DNA of 64,000 nucleotides from Populus alba (taxonomy: Eukaryota > Streptophyta > Magnoliopsida > Malpighiales > Salicaceae), in NCBI RefSeq assembly GCF_005239225.2, contig NC_133302.1:3224001-3288000 (forward strand), in the 5' to 3' direction. The notes beneath the pieces were generated by a model. The model ran no database searches. It was not told where the DNA came from and saw only the letters and a program-made list of their open reading frames with translations. Below, one piece after another: positions 12,472 to 24,109 of this stretch (the first letter of the stretch is position 1; the number at the start of each line of letters is the position of its first letter). The position numbers and the translations under genes are program-made.

Positions 12472-13224
12472 ATGACAACAAACAAGGAGCGGATAGAAAA
12501 TTTGGAAATCGGATTGGGAGGTCTGCAAGATGGAATGAACCGAATGGAAATTACTCTTGTTGACAGAATGCAGCAGATGGAAGTCAACATCAATAAGCTG
12601 ACAGAGGCGTTACTGTCCAACAAAGAAGGATCCAGCAGCCAATCCATTGAGCGCAATGGACGCCCGCGCTATCAACGTGAAGACATTGCAGAACGAGCTG
12701 AGGGGAACAGACAGATGTTCTCTTCAAAACTGGCGAAGCTTGAGTTTCCCATATACTCGGGCAACGACCCCACTGAATGGTTCAACAGAGTTGATCAATT
12801 CTTCGAATACCAAGGTACTGTGGAAACACAAAAGGTGTCATTGGCATCTTTTCATCTTCAAGGGGAGGCGAACCAGTGGTGGCAGTGGCTGCGACGTGCT
12901 TACAAAGAGGAAGACAAGGAGATGACATGGCCAATTTTTGAGGAGGAATTATGGGCAAGGTTTGGACCACCAGAATGTGAAGATTTCGATGAAGCACTGT
13001 CAAGGGTGAGACAAGGGGGCTCACTACGGGAGTACCAAAAAGAATTCGAAAGGCTGGGTAACCGTGTGCAAGGCTGGACGCAGAAGGCATTGGTGGGAAC
13101 TTTTATGGGAGGCTTGAAACCTGACATTGCAGAAGGGATTAGGATGTTTAAACCCAAATCCTTGAAAGAGGCAATTAGCCTTGCCAGAATGAGAGATGAG
13201 CAATTACTTTCATCAACGACGTAA
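12472..13224 (+). pseudogene. Retrotransposon gag (first part)
   Basis: The frame from the ATG at 12,472, nine bases after the primer site, gives about 250 residues beginning MTTNKERIENLEIGLGG. An upstream in-frame ATG lies in the LTR and is not the likely start. A retrotransposon gag domain is evident in the middle (FPIYSGNDPTEWFNRVDQFF, then WWQWLRRAYKEE). The frame ends early at 13,222-13,224 because of a one-base shift in the T run at 13,208-13,210. The remainder of Gag continues in the next frame. Confidence 0.9.
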
Positions 13225-13552
13225 GCCATTTCCCATTAGTCAGAATCCAATTGCTTCTTTTTCACCCACAAAATCACCAGCAGCAGCTATACCCATGAAA
13301 CGCCTGGCGTGGGACGAGATGCAGAAACGCCGATCGCAAGGTCTCTGCTTCAATTGTGACGAAAAATTCACTCCTGGCCATAAGTGTCAAAGACCCCGTT
13401 TGTTGCTACTGGAAGGAGACGAAGAGACACATCTGCAAGATGACGAAGACTTCGAAGATGATGAACCACAAAAATTTCACTACATGCTCTTACTGGCTGG
13501 TCGACTGCCAAAACAATGCGCATCATGGCAAGAATTGGAAATCACGAATTGA
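13196..13552 (+). pseudogene. Gag C-terminus with zinc knuckle (shifted frame)
   Basis: This frame continues Gag after the shift at 13,208-13,210. It carries a variant CCHC nucleocapsid knuckle, CFNCDEKFTPGHKC, with spacing CX2CX7HXC as in many plant chromoviruses, followed by an acidic linker (DDEDFEDDEP). A second shift, an A run at 13,470-13,474 apparently one base short, returns the sequence to the frame of the protease. As printed, neither junction can be read through. Confidence 0.85.
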
Positions 13553-14409
13553 CTGTCCTCATTGACAGTGGCTCCACCCACAATTTCATTAGCGAGCGGA
13601 TTGCTAATTGGCTACACCTACCAGTGATACCCACACAGCCCTTCAACGTAAAGGTGGCAAATGGGAATCCATTGAAGTGTCAAGGCAGATTTGAAAACAT
13701 ACACGTCCTACTTCAAGGTATCCCATTTATGCTGACTTTATATGCCCTACCTTTATGTGGGTTAGATTTGGTTTTGGGAGTGCAGTGGCTTGAACAATTG
13801 GGAACAGTAGCCTGTGATTGGAAGAAAATGACCATGGAATTTATGTGGAAGAATCAGATGCAAAAATTACAGGGAATTGACAGCCAACACATTCAACCCG
13901 CGTCTCTCAAGGATTTATCGAAGGAGCTGCGCCAAAGCAAAACGATGTTTGCTATCTGTCTACAAACCGAAGCCGAGATGCCTGTTAGCAAAGTTGAGTC
14001 TGAAATGCAGCAGATGTTGGAGGAATTTGGAGATATTTTTCAAACTCCAGCTCAATTGCCACCGGTCCGGGAGATCGACCACACCATCACTGTCAAAGAA
14101 GGGACAGAACCGGTCAATGTCAGACCCTACAGGTATGCCTATTTTCAAAAAGCTGAAATTGAAAAACAGGTTCAAGACATGTTACAATTGGGTTTTATAA
14201 GATCAAGCACTAGCCCTTTTTCATCACCTGTTTTGTTAGTCAAAAAGAAAGATGGCACATGGCGTTTTTGCACAGATTATAGAGCACTTAACTCAGTAAC
14301 TGTTAAAGACCGATTTCCAATTCCTACAGTAGATGACATGTTAGACGAATTGCATGGGGCTGTTTATTTTACCAAACTAGATTTGACAGCTGGTTTACCA
14401 TCAGGTTAG
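13516..14409 (+). pseudogene. Protease and start of reverse transcriptase
   Basis: The aspartic protease active site LIDSGSTHNF appears near the start. It is followed by the RT N-terminal fingers (FIRSSTSPFSSPVLLVKKKD, then WRFCTDYRALN) and the first catalytic region, FTKLDLTAG. The frame then fails at a T run, 14,394-14,396. The true open frame starts upstream of the first methionine, since pol is contiguous with gag. Two further T-run shifts, 14,534-14,537 and 14,566-14,574, lie in the next 180 bases, across the segment with the catalytic FFDD box. Confidence 0.9.
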
Positions 14410-14583
14410 GGTAGCACCAAATGATATTCATAAAACTGCTTTTCGCACTCATAATGGTCATTACGAATACTTAGTCATGCCATTTGGTTTGTGTAACGCA
14501 CCCTCTACTTTTCAAGCCCTTATGAATGCCATATTTTCGACCCTATCTTCGAAAATTTGTATTAGTTTTTTTTTGACGACATA

Positions 14584-16962
14584 TTGATCTATAGTCCCAA
14601 TTGGACCATGCATCTTGAACATGTTCGCAAGGCTTTTGAAATTCTAAGGCAGTACCAATTCTTTGCGAAATTGAAGAAATGTGCTTTTGGTCAACAAGAA
14701 CTGGAGTACTTGGGGCATATTATTACTCCAATGGGGGTTAAGGTTGATCAAGCAAAAATCCAGGCTATGCTATCCTGGTCAAGACCTACTAATATATCTG
14801 AGCTTCGTGGATTTTTAGGTCTTACAGGTTATTACAGGAAATTTGTCCGCAATTATGGAATTCTTGCTCGACCATTGACATCCTTGTTACGCAAAGGTCA
14901 ATTTGGCTGGAATGATGAAGCCGAGGCAGCTTTTGAGGCATTAAAGACCGCAATGACTTCCACCCCAACACTTGCCATGCCTAATTTTGCTGAAGTTTTC
15001 GTGATTGAGTCTGATGCTTCCGGTGATGGCATCGGCGCTGTTCTGACCCAACAAGGGCGGCCAATAGCTTTCATGAGTCGCGCTTTGGGGCTATCCAAGC
15101 GTGCATGGTCAACTTATGCGAGGGAGATGCTGGCTATTGTGGTGGCTGTCCAGCTGTGGAGACCATACTTGTTAGGCCGTAAGTTTGTGATCCAGACCGA
15201 TCAACGCAGCTTGAAGTACCTCTTGGAGCAGCGTATTACTACCCCGGAACAGCAGAAATGCGTATCGAAATTACTCGGCTATGATTATGAAATTGTGTAT
15301 AAGCCAGGAAAGGAGAATTCAGCTGCGGATGCATTATCACGAATGACGGGAAGCCCTTGCCTTTCGCACTTATCTGTTCCACAAAGTACTGTATGGGATC
15401 AGCTTAAGGCCGAAGCTGTTTCTCTTCCTTACATGAAGAAAATTGGCAAGATCGCTGATGAAAATCCGGGCAGCCTGTATACACGGCGGAATGGGTTGCT
15501 CCACTATAAAAACCGAGTAGTAGTTGCCCCCAACTCGGACATCATTCAGCAACTATTATGTGAATTCCATGATTCACCTATTGGAGGGCATTCGGGTGTA
15601 TTGCGCACTTACAAACGGTTGGCACAACAGTTCTATTGGCCATCAATGGCTCGCATAGTGAAGGAATATGTCGCATCCTGTGATGTATGTCAACGGGTAA
15701 AATCAGACACATTGTCACCGGCGGGTTTATTACAACCATTACCTGTTCCCTGTCAGGTTTGGGATGATATTACGATGGATTTTATTGAAGGTCTCCCAAC
15801 ATCGGGTGGCAAGAACACAATTTTCGTTGTGGTTGATCGCCTAAGTAAGTCAGCACATTTCTTGGCATTGGCTCATCCTTATACAGCCAAAATTGTGGCC
15901 GAGAAATTCGTTGACGGGGTAGTGAAGCTACATGGTATGCCGCGGTCCATTATCAGTGACAGAGATCCTATCTTTATCAGTCATTTTTGGCGTGAGTTCT
16001 TTAAATTGTCAGGTACCAAGTTGAAGATGAGTTCCGCATATCATCCACAAACGGATGGGCAATCGGAGGTGGTCAATCGATGCGTCGAACAATATCTTCG
16101 GTGTTTTGTTCACCAACAGCCAGCAAAATGGAATTCCCTCCTACCTTGGGCCGAATTCTGGTATAATACAACTTATCATGCTTCTACAGGAATGACACCA
16201 TTTCAGGCCCTCTATGGACGTTTACCACCTACAATTCCCCATTACCACATTGGCATGTCTCCGGTGAATGAAGTGGATCAGCAACTCGCCTCTAGGGACG
16301 AATTGTTGAGGCTGCTCAAAGCAAACCTGCATGCGGCTAGTAATCGCATGCAACAACTCGCTAATTCTAAGCGACGTGATATTGAATTTCAGGTGGGAGA
16401 TTGGGTTTTTCTTAAACTTCACCCTTACCGTCAACAATCCGTGGTCAGGCGTGTATGCAAAAAATTGGCTAGCCGCTATTATGGTCCTTATCAGATTGAA
16501 GAAAAAATTGGCGCAGTAGCGTATAAGCTAACATTGCCTACACAGGCTCGAATTCATCCAGTCTTTCATGTGTCCTTGCTCAAAAAGAAAATTGGAGATG
16601 AGGTGGTTGAATCAATCGAATTGCCACCTATGTCTGCTGCGGGAGAGATGCTGATTGAACCTGAAGCTGTCCTAGACACTCGTTGGATCAAGAAAGGGTC
16701 TCGATTTGTCGAAGAAATTCTCGTCAAATGGAAACATCTGCAGAATGATGATGCCACGTGGGAAGATGCTGTGGCGTTACGGGAACGATTTCAGAATCTA
16801 AACCTTGAGGACAAGGTTCCCTTAAAAGAGAAAGGTATTGATAAGCAGCAGCAGCAATTGAAGGAGTCAAGTGATGAGCTACAACAACGGAATGAGCAAC
16901 AGCTGGAACCGAGAAGATCATGCAGAATTCCTAAGAAGAATCGCAGGTTTATTGAGCTGTGA
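14584..16962 (+). pseudogene. RT C-terminus, RNase H, integrase and chromodomain
   Basis: This is a long uninterrupted frame, in register with the protease frame after three one-base shifts cancel. In order: RT thumb and connection; RNase H (ESDASGDGIGAVL, about 142-155); integrase HHCC zinc finger (first H near 329, CDVC near 366-369); D,D35E core with D near 399, D near 459 and E near 495; GPY/F module (YYGPY, about 633-637); and a chromodomain (VLDTRWIKKG through WKHLQNDDATWED, about 694-745) that would read histone marks and guide integration. The last 41 residues and the stop lie inside the 3' LTR. This part looks intact, although its upstream frame is broken. Confidence 0.93.
16824..16835 (+). 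promoter_or_regulatory. Polypurine tract
   Basis: aaaagagaaagg lies three bases before the 3' LTR and serves as the plus-strand primer site. It is embedded in the pol coding frame, an unavoidable overlap because the frame runs on into the LTR. Confidence 0.8.
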
Positions 16963-17273
16963 AGAGCCAGTCAAGGGAGGAACGAGTCAAGGGGGTCTTA
17001 TCACTGCAGTGCCTTAGTGCACGGGAGGAAGGAGTCAAGTTTTATTCAGCAAATAAATGCCAGCTATGTAGCAGGAGTCATCCTGATTTTATGTAGTCGT
17101 GCCAGTATTTTAGGAAAGTTGTTATTTCAATTCCTGTATTTAAACTCTGCTATGAGACAGAGAGGAGGCATTCAATATTCAATAATATCAATTGTGGCTT
17201 ATTCTCGCCCTAAGCAGAATACATTTGTGTTTGTTTCTTGTCTTTAATTACTTGCTGTGACAGGGACCTATCA
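16839..17273 (+). repeat. 3' LTR
   Basis: Same length as the 5' LTR and no difference found by eye. It ends CCTATCA and is followed by the AAGGT duplication. The pol stop codon falls at 16,960-16,962, inside it. A TATA-like tatttaaa lies at 17,137-17,144. Confidence 0.95.
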
Positions 17274-17278
17274 AAGGT

Positions 17279-19120
17279 GTTCAAAGTTTATGGCTAAATT
17301 TTTTAGAGTAGCCATTATGTGATGTGTTAACTATGGAGAAGGTCTCAAGGGATTTGTTAAACAATCTCAAGAGTGAAGGCTAGCATTTAGAGCAATGTGT
17401 TTTCTTTAGTTTTTAGCAAGCCAAAAGCATAGAAAGTAGAGAAATGGTTGCAGAACTGGGGAGGGATTGGAAAATAACAAAGTGTACAGTCAAAAGTAAA
17501 TACTTCTACAGACAATGTGGGATTGGGATTGAACAAAATTATTTTTGATGGCATGCTATTCAAAATTTTGAAAAACATGGTTTGCCCCAGTGAGCGAGAC
17601 AAAAAAGAACAAAATATTCATCTGATTGAATATTGATTGAGTATCAAATGAGGTGTTTGCCTTTTTGATTGAGTAAGCCATGTAAAGAAGGGGAAGGGAA
17701 CAAGAAAGATGTTTCCTTTCGCTCTTTATTTCACTCTCTATATTGGAAATTTGAAAAACTTTATGACAATAATACACTTTCATAATTGAAATGTCTTTTT
17801 GCGTTCCTTTGAACAATGCCAAGAAGATAAACAATATGGCAAAGTGATGATCTTGATGGATTGCTGCTGCTTTTGCTTCTCCCCGATGGCCATGCCAAAA
17901 CCTTAGTGCTATTTTCCACATCAACAAATCTTAGTTACCTAACAAATAATAATTCAATAAGACCCTTTTGATCCAAAGAAAAAAAATAATAGAAAAGAAA
18001 TCACTCCTCACATAAAGATTATTGAGATTGTGTTTTCAAGATACGAATAGAAATTTCAATTTGCTAAGAGTTGAGCATATGAAATGTAGTTGATGTAGTC
18101 TTTGTTTGTATTTCATTTAGTTAGACCTTTAATTCACCTTTTATTTTTTTTAATTTAGTGTTATATACCAGAATTTTACTTGACTTGAAAAAACAAAGGT
18201 AATCCAATTAAGAAAAAAAAAACAAGAAAGAACATGTTGAGCACTAACATAAAATCATTACAAGTCTCTCTTTTTTTGTTTTCTTTATTTTAATCTTCAT
18301 TTCAATCAGCTTAAACACACACAAATTATTTTTTTTGCATATCAATTCTTAGCTATCTATTGTTCTCTCTTCAATTTTTATATAACAAAATTAAGTTTTT
18401 TACCAACCAATTCTTAGCAAAATCATCCCATCATTGTATATAAATTAATGCATTCTCAAGACATTAAAATCTCCCTTTTTAAACATCTATTTGAACTCAA
18501 AACCAATATAACAATATGTGCATAAACTCACTTGTTAATTTAATTCAACACATTAAATCATAGATGAATATGAAAACATAAGGATTAAATACTATTTTCT
18601 AAGACTACAAGGATAATATTAATTATTTTCTAAATTAGATTATTGTCATAGGGTTTATTTAGGTTTGAGCAATGCAAGTTTAGTGTTTTAACAATGTTTA
18701 TGTTTTTTTCTTTATTTAATAATAGTCCACGATTTATTATTAATTGGTGTTGGTGCCATGAAGCCAATGACAAACCGGCAAGAAAAAAAAAATTGTATAC
18801 ACAAAATAAGAAATGCCAAAAAAATAGTAAAAACCATGTAATAATACATAGCAAGATCTTATAGTCAAAACTAACAACACTTATTAGACTAATTAAGGAT
18901 GCTTTCAGAACTTTTCTATGTATTAGTAATTTTCATCAATTATTTTAAAATTATAACATTAAACCATGAAGAACCAACTCAAATACTATATCCCAATCAA
19001 TAATCTCTTCCTAGAAAACCAATTTATTTCTAACTAGCATCAAGGATTTTCATCATTTGGAGAATACGTTGAAGAAGTGAGAAAAAAAAATATTCATCAA
19101 AAATTGAAACTTGAAAATAT
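17279..19120. other. Gene-free stretch with one repeat D copy
   Basis: No gene supported. A repeat D copy (tgaaaaactttatgacaata) lies at about 17,640-17,815. The continuation of the PIP5K fragment was looked for past the retrotransposon and not found. The rest is AT-rich, with scattered homopolymers. Confidence 0.5.
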
Positions 19121-19124
19121 AAAT

Positions 19125-19312
19125 TACATCATGGATAATAACAACTAGGTTGTCCAATTTCAAATCAGATGGAAAAGATTACAAAGAGAACTTCCAAGTT
19201 TGTAAAATTGTAAAATGATCTTCAAATTCAACTTGTCAGACATCAGTACCTTCAAGCTTCTCTTTGCAAAATAATCTTGTGCTCTCACGGCCATCCATAA
19301 TATTTGTCCCCT
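19125..19312 (-). pseudogene. Relic of a second TIR-NBS-LRR copy (exon 4 type)
   Basis: On the minus strand, after a tttttag acceptor, the sequence starts GTNIMDGRES, matching the start of exon 4 of the gene upstream (GTDVVEGL). About 100 bases later it reads FPSDLKLDNLVV, matching FPSDFTLDNLVV in the same exon. The frame is broken between these parts by a stop and by deletion. It is therefore a decayed piece of another resistance gene copy. Splicing from the last clear exon of the main gene into this acceptor would keep phase and stop after about eight codons, so it may serve as a makeshift last exon. Confidence 0.6.
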
Positions 19313-20064
19313 AAAAACCATCAAAATTCAATAGAACTTTCAAATTTGAAAAGAAAAGTTAAACGAGCAGCATTTTGTTATTACAAACAAATCCCCATCA
19401 ACTTTTAATTAAAAAACTTAATTTATATATAAAAAAGGTTAAAATCATATCTTTTTCATTTTTGTTTTAAAATATCGAGTTTGAAATAAAATATAAAAAC
19501 ATTATTCAATTTTTTGTTTTACTGTAAAAAATCAAAAATCAGTTTTCAATATTTTCTAAATAAACTAAAGTGATTTTAATAAAATATGTTTAGTGATTGT
19601 TTGGCTTTTTTGTTTTTTCAAAAAAATAATTATTAAAGTTATAATTTATTTTTTAAGTGATATTCCATAGATCTAATTATTAAAGATAATATTTATTTTT
19701 TATATTAAATAAGAAAAATATTATCATAAAATCAAGAAAAAATAAAACTAAGCAGACTCTAAATATTTAATAAAAAATATTTTTAAAGATAATATTTAAT
19801 TTCTTAGATTAAATAAGAAAAATGTAATAATTAAAGATGATATTTAATCTCTTAAATTAAATAGAATAAAATATAAATAACTAAAGGAAATATGTATTCT
19901 TATCAAAAAGCCTTAAATATTTAGTATTTTTTTTATTAAAGATGAGATGATATTTAATTTTTTATACTAAATAATAATAATAATAAAATCATTAAAGATA
20001 ATATTTAATCTCATAAATTAAATATAATAGAATAAAAATAACAAAATGAAATATATGTTCTTAC
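19313..20064. other. Gene-free AT-rich stretch
   Basis: Very AT-rich sequence with a short repeated phrase, attaaagataatatttaat, present at least four times between 19,670 and 20,010 and again near 20,703. It behaves as a simple low-complexity family, and nothing coding was seen. Confidence 0.5.
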
Positions 20065-20621
20065 CATCAAGCCATAAATCGAGGCTATGTTCTTGCAGCT
20101 TCGCAAATAAAAAGTCACTCCATTGCTTTGGTGTAGATGCTGTAATTGAACCACAATGGGGATGAGGAAGTAGATGATACAGCAGTGGTGAAGGCATCGT
20201 TGTAATTGACTCTTCAAATGAATCTAACTTTTCTGCGATCACATGGACCCCATATTCCTTAAGTGCATCCAGTGATGACACTGAAGAAATGCATAGTTCC
20301 AATTCGTCATCTCCATAGTAATCTTCCATTGCCATTTCACTTCTACTTATGTATCTTATCCATCCTTTAGACACACCTTTTGATGAATAAAGTCTATCTT
20401 TAAGCATTTGAATACCGTTGCTTTTATTTCTTATAGTAATAATAAAGTTAGTTTTGAAGCAGTAATAATCAAGTGAATAAACAAACCAAAGAACTAAGCC
20501 ATGGAAGACTGGAGGTATATGAAATGACAATGAGCATCCTTCTTCCCTGTAGCTCATCCAATTTGGCATCTCACCAGGAAATGTGTTCAATATGATACAG
20601 GTGACGACCGTTGCACATTGC
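20065..20621 (-). pseudogene. TNL exon 6: C-terminal jelly-roll (C-JID) domain
   Basis: The exon reads PGEMPNWMSYREEGCSLSF and HIPPVFHGLVLWFVYS, the C-JID signature that follows the LRRs in many TNLs and helps recognise effectors. It ends LDLWLDG at a gtaagaac donor. The acceptor tttatatag at 20,622-20,623 would enter in a frame that stops after 16 codons, so a one-base change near 20,598 is suspected. The acceptor choice is uncertain. Confidence 0.65.
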
Positions 20622-20866
20622 CTATATAAATATATTATCATAAAATCAAGAAATAAAAAATAAAAACCAATCAGACTTTAAATATTTAATAAAAAATATT
20701 ATTAAAGATAATATTTAATTTTTTAGATAAAAATAATAATAATAATGATTATTGCCTGTATACATATTTGATTTCAAGGAATGCTCAGATTTTAGACATT
20801 AATCAATGTATGTGCCAAATGTGTGTGTTTATTTTTAAGTGAAAGAGAGACGGAAAGAAATAGTAC

Positions 20867-22149
20867 CTCTACAACGCTCTTCTGTAATTTATTTGCTGAA
20901 CGATTGAGATTACTAACAAAATCAATTTTCCAGAAAATATTACTTTGACCTTCGATGCCCTGAATCTCTTCTAACGAAGGACATTCTTCTAGATCTATAT
21001 GTAGATCTTCTTTTGGCTCGAGTGGTATTCTTACTCTTTCCAATGATTTGCAATAACATGCAACCAAATGGTCTAAACTTGAGGGAAGATCTGGGATTGA
21101 TACAAGATATTCGCATTCCAGAACATACAAGTACTTTAGCTTGGGAAGGAAGCCGATCCCAGAAGGCAAGCTAGAGAATTTGTTTCCACATAGATCCAAT
21201 TCTTCTAAAGAGGAGAGACCCCTAAAATCAACACAGTTAGTTGTGTGATCAGACAAACCACCATTAGAAAGCTTAAGACATTTCACTAATCTCCATTCAG
21301 TAAAAGATGTTGGCAGCCAACGTTTCAAATTCGAAACACTTGCTGAAATCAAAGACCAACTTGGTGGAGCCGGATTGCATCCACGCAATGATAACCTTCT
21401 GACATACTTTAATTGTCCAATTGAAGAGAGAAATCGCTCATTTTCAATCCCATCGGCTAGCAGATCAGTTAAGGATTCCATATCACCCATGCGTTCTGGC
21501 AATTTCTCAAGTTGTGAACACCCAGAAATATTCAGAATCTCAAGAGATATTATATTGGCAATGCTTTCAGGGAGATACTTCAGCCTACAACATCCCTCCA
21601 GATTCAAGAAATCGAGGCTCGTCAAATTTCCAATTGATTGATGTACCTCAACTAAACTCGAGCAACCTTTCAGAATTAGTTTCTCTAGACTTGAACTGTG
21701 CAAGTTTGGTGTTTTAATAAGATTCTGAGAATGACTGAGATTAAAGATTTTTAGCTTGTTGAGAATCTGTTATAATAGAGTGCAAAATAATTGAAATTAA
21801 TCATAAGAAGTCGAAACATCTAAATATAAATTACATACTGGAGAAATTTTGGAGATTGTAGCATGTTTCTCACCTTTTTTTCCTTCCATAGTTCTTTGAG
21901 GTTACTGTACTGCATATCAAGAACAACAAGATTATCCAAGGTAAAATCAGATGGAAAATATTTCAAAGGACATTGAAGCCAACAAATCCACCTCAACTCT
22001 TTAGAAAGCAGTTTGAAGGATCCGGTGAGATGTGCTCCGTTTATTTGGAGTAAATTTAAACATTTCATTTTGACAAATGATCCTGCGCTAAGTGATTTAG
22101 CTTCTGATGCTCTGACATCCAGTGCAAGACCCTCTACAACATCCGTACC
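20867..22149 (-). CDS. TNL exons 4 and 5: leucine-rich repeats
   Basis: Exon 4 (22,149-21,874) starts GTDVVEGLALDVRA and ends LDMQYSNLKELWKEKK. Exon 5 (21,766-20,867, exactly 300 codons) carries at least eight leucine-rich repeats, including LEKLILKGCSSLVEVHQSIG, LEILNISGCSQLEKLPE and LEELDLCGNKFSSLPSG. These form the ligand-sensing surface. Both exons are open across their length and both junctions keep phase 0. Confidence 0.85.
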
Positions 22150-22249
22150 CTAAAAAAAAAAATCCATACAACTTTCATTCAATTATTTGTAAGAAGTTTG
22201 AATAGAAAATATGCATGACTATGCTTTCATGTTTGCATTGAGCTCGTAC

Positions 22250-23352
22250 CTTCTGCTGCTGAAGTACAATCCATGCATCCTTTTGATTCCAAATTCTGGT
22301 CCTCTTTCCAGGTTCTTTTGGGGACGCTTTACAAACGACCTCCCTTCCCATCTCTCGTAATAGATCATGCATGGTTACCATCTCTTCAAATAACTGCCTT
22401 TCATGAAATTGAATCAGAGACCTTTCACGGAGAGTTTCCAAAACAACTTCTGGATTGAGACGGCAACGGGCTTCTAGCACTTTTGCGACGTATTCTTTCT
22501 CTATACCAATAAAGAAGCATGCAATATCAAGGAATGCTCTTTGTAGTTCACCATCAAGTGCGTGATAACTTATTAGAAGCTTTCCTTGAATATCTTGGTT
22601 TGGAATTCTGCTCAAGTTGTCAATTTCACTTTCCCATCTACCTCTGTTTTTCCTGTACAGAAGAGCTCCGATAACCTCGAGCTAAAGGAAGTCCTCCACA
22701 GTAACCAACGGCTTTCTTCGAAAGCTCAATATAATCTTTTGCTGGCTTGGAGTCCTTGAAGGCATGCCTGCTGAAAAGCTGAAGGGACTCGTCTGGTTTC
22801 AATTCTTTGATCTGATATGTTTGATCTGCTTCACGAAGAAGATTTGAATCTCTTGTTGTAATAATTACTCTACTTCCGGGACGCAACCAACTTCGATCTC
22901 CCATCAATGCATTTAGCTGGTCCAGATGAGCCACATCATCAGCAACAACAAGAACTCTTTTGCGACAAAGTCGATCTTTGATCATAACCTTTCCTCTATC
23001 AACACAATTGATGTTAGCAACATCTTGTTTTAAAATATCATGAAGAAGTTGCTTTTGTAAAAGAGCCAGACCATTGAATTGTTTTGATGTTTCATTGATA
23101 TTCGAAAGAAAGCAGCTTCCCTCGAATCTATAGCAGAGTTGATTAAATACAACTTTTGCTAGAGTCGTCTTTCCTATTCCTGGCATCCCATGTATGCCCA
23201 CAATGCGTACATCATCTGCTGCAGTACTTACAAAGTCATAAATATCGTGAGCAAGATCCATACCTACCAGGTGCTCAGGAACATATAAGCACTCGCGACG
23301 TAATTTATTCAACACATCCTTGATCATCCCTTTGATAAATTTTGCTTCATGC
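22250..23352 (-). pseudogene. TNL exon 3: NB-ARC domain with a frameshift at GLPLA
   Basis: The ATPase switch of the receptor. P-loop, RNBS-A, kinase-2, RNBS-B, GLPLA, RNBS-D and MHD (VTMHDLLREMGREVV) are all present and well conserved, so the decay is recent. Immediately after GGLPLA two bases are missing near 22,680, and the frame jumps to that of 22,615-22,175. The exon ends LQQQK at a gtacgag donor. Confidence 0.9.
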
Positions 23353-23496
23353 CTGCTCACAGAAAAAAAGCAAGTCATCGATAGCAAGTCAATTAAGTAT
23401 GCTAAAAAGAAATATTTTATTACTTCACATTGAAAAATGTAATGTAAAATTACTCCATAAACGTGTGCAAGTGAATCTTAGAGAGAGAAGGAATAC

Positions 23497-23992
23497 CCAT
23501 TTGCCATATCATTGAGACTCCATCCAGATAGCTTTCCGGCATCCTCAAGAGCTTTTCTCCACTCCTTCACCAACTTCTCTTCAAAACGCTCTTCATGCTT
23601 ATCAAATGCCTCTGCAAAACTGTCAGTCTGTTTTCTCACATCTGAAGGATCAATGTCATAGAATATAGGAAGAACAATCTGACCGGTTTACTTCCTTTTG
23701 CACTTCAGAATCTCTACAAGTTCATTGAGACACCATCTAGAAGAAGCATATCCTTTTGAGAAGACAACTATGGATATCTTTGATTCTCGAATTGCCTCGA
23801 GAAGATGCTCGGAGATTTCTTCTCCTCTAGGAAGTTCATCATCATCTCGAAAAGTGTGGATTCCTGCTTGGACTAAGGCAGTATATAGATGATCTACAAA
23901 TGTCTTGCGGGTATCTTCTCCTCTAAAACTCAGGAAGACATCATAGGCCCCTTCTGGTCTAGAATGAGAAGACTCTGGCTCTGTTATTTTAG
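23497..23992 (-). pseudogene. TNL exon 2: TIR domain with an in-frame stop
   Basis: The exon encodes a TIR domain, the NADase module of TNL receptors. The aA-bB region reads EDTRKTFVDHLYTALVQAG; the loop DDDELPRGEEI and the segment SSRWCLNELVEILKCK follow. A TAA then replaces what should be one sense codon at 23,690-23,688. Reading resumes TGQIVLPIFYDIDPSDVRK in the same frame to the gtattc donor, so the lesion is a point nonsense change, not an intron. Confidence 0.85.
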
Positions 23993-24109
23993 CTGCAGAA
24001 ATCAAGGCACAGTCAATTACCAATGGAGCAATATAACAAAGAGTTAGCTATGAAATTCCAAAGCTATGTTATTGAAATGAGGTTAATTGTATTCTCTATA
24101 TAGGCTTAC

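Larger units (their letters stand above)
12013..17273 (+). mobile_element. Complete Ty3/gypsy chromovirus retrotransposon (5261 bp)
   Basis: Two 435-bp LTRs (12,013-12,447 and 16,839-17,273), TG...CA ends, a 5-bp target duplication, an initiator-Met tRNA primer site, a polypurine tract and gag-pol in the order Gag, protease, reverse transcriptase, RNase H, integrase, chromodomain define a chromovirus. Its compact size and short LTRs resemble the Reina type, but the clade is not proved. The LTRs look identical by eye, so insertion was recent. The reading frame is broken at five single-base sites, so this copy as written cannot make full Gag-Pol. Confidence 0.95.

Noticed and set aside
20792..20866. 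Extension of TNL exon 5 to the end of its open frame
   Set aside because: A gtacta donor at 20,866 and loss of LRR character beyond it favour splicing; the extension is AT-rich and ends in a low-complexity tail.
23993..24023. ATG at 24,023 as the TNL start
   Set aside because: It precedes a good 3' splice acceptor, and a separate exon with the typical basic N-terminus lies upstream with matching phase.
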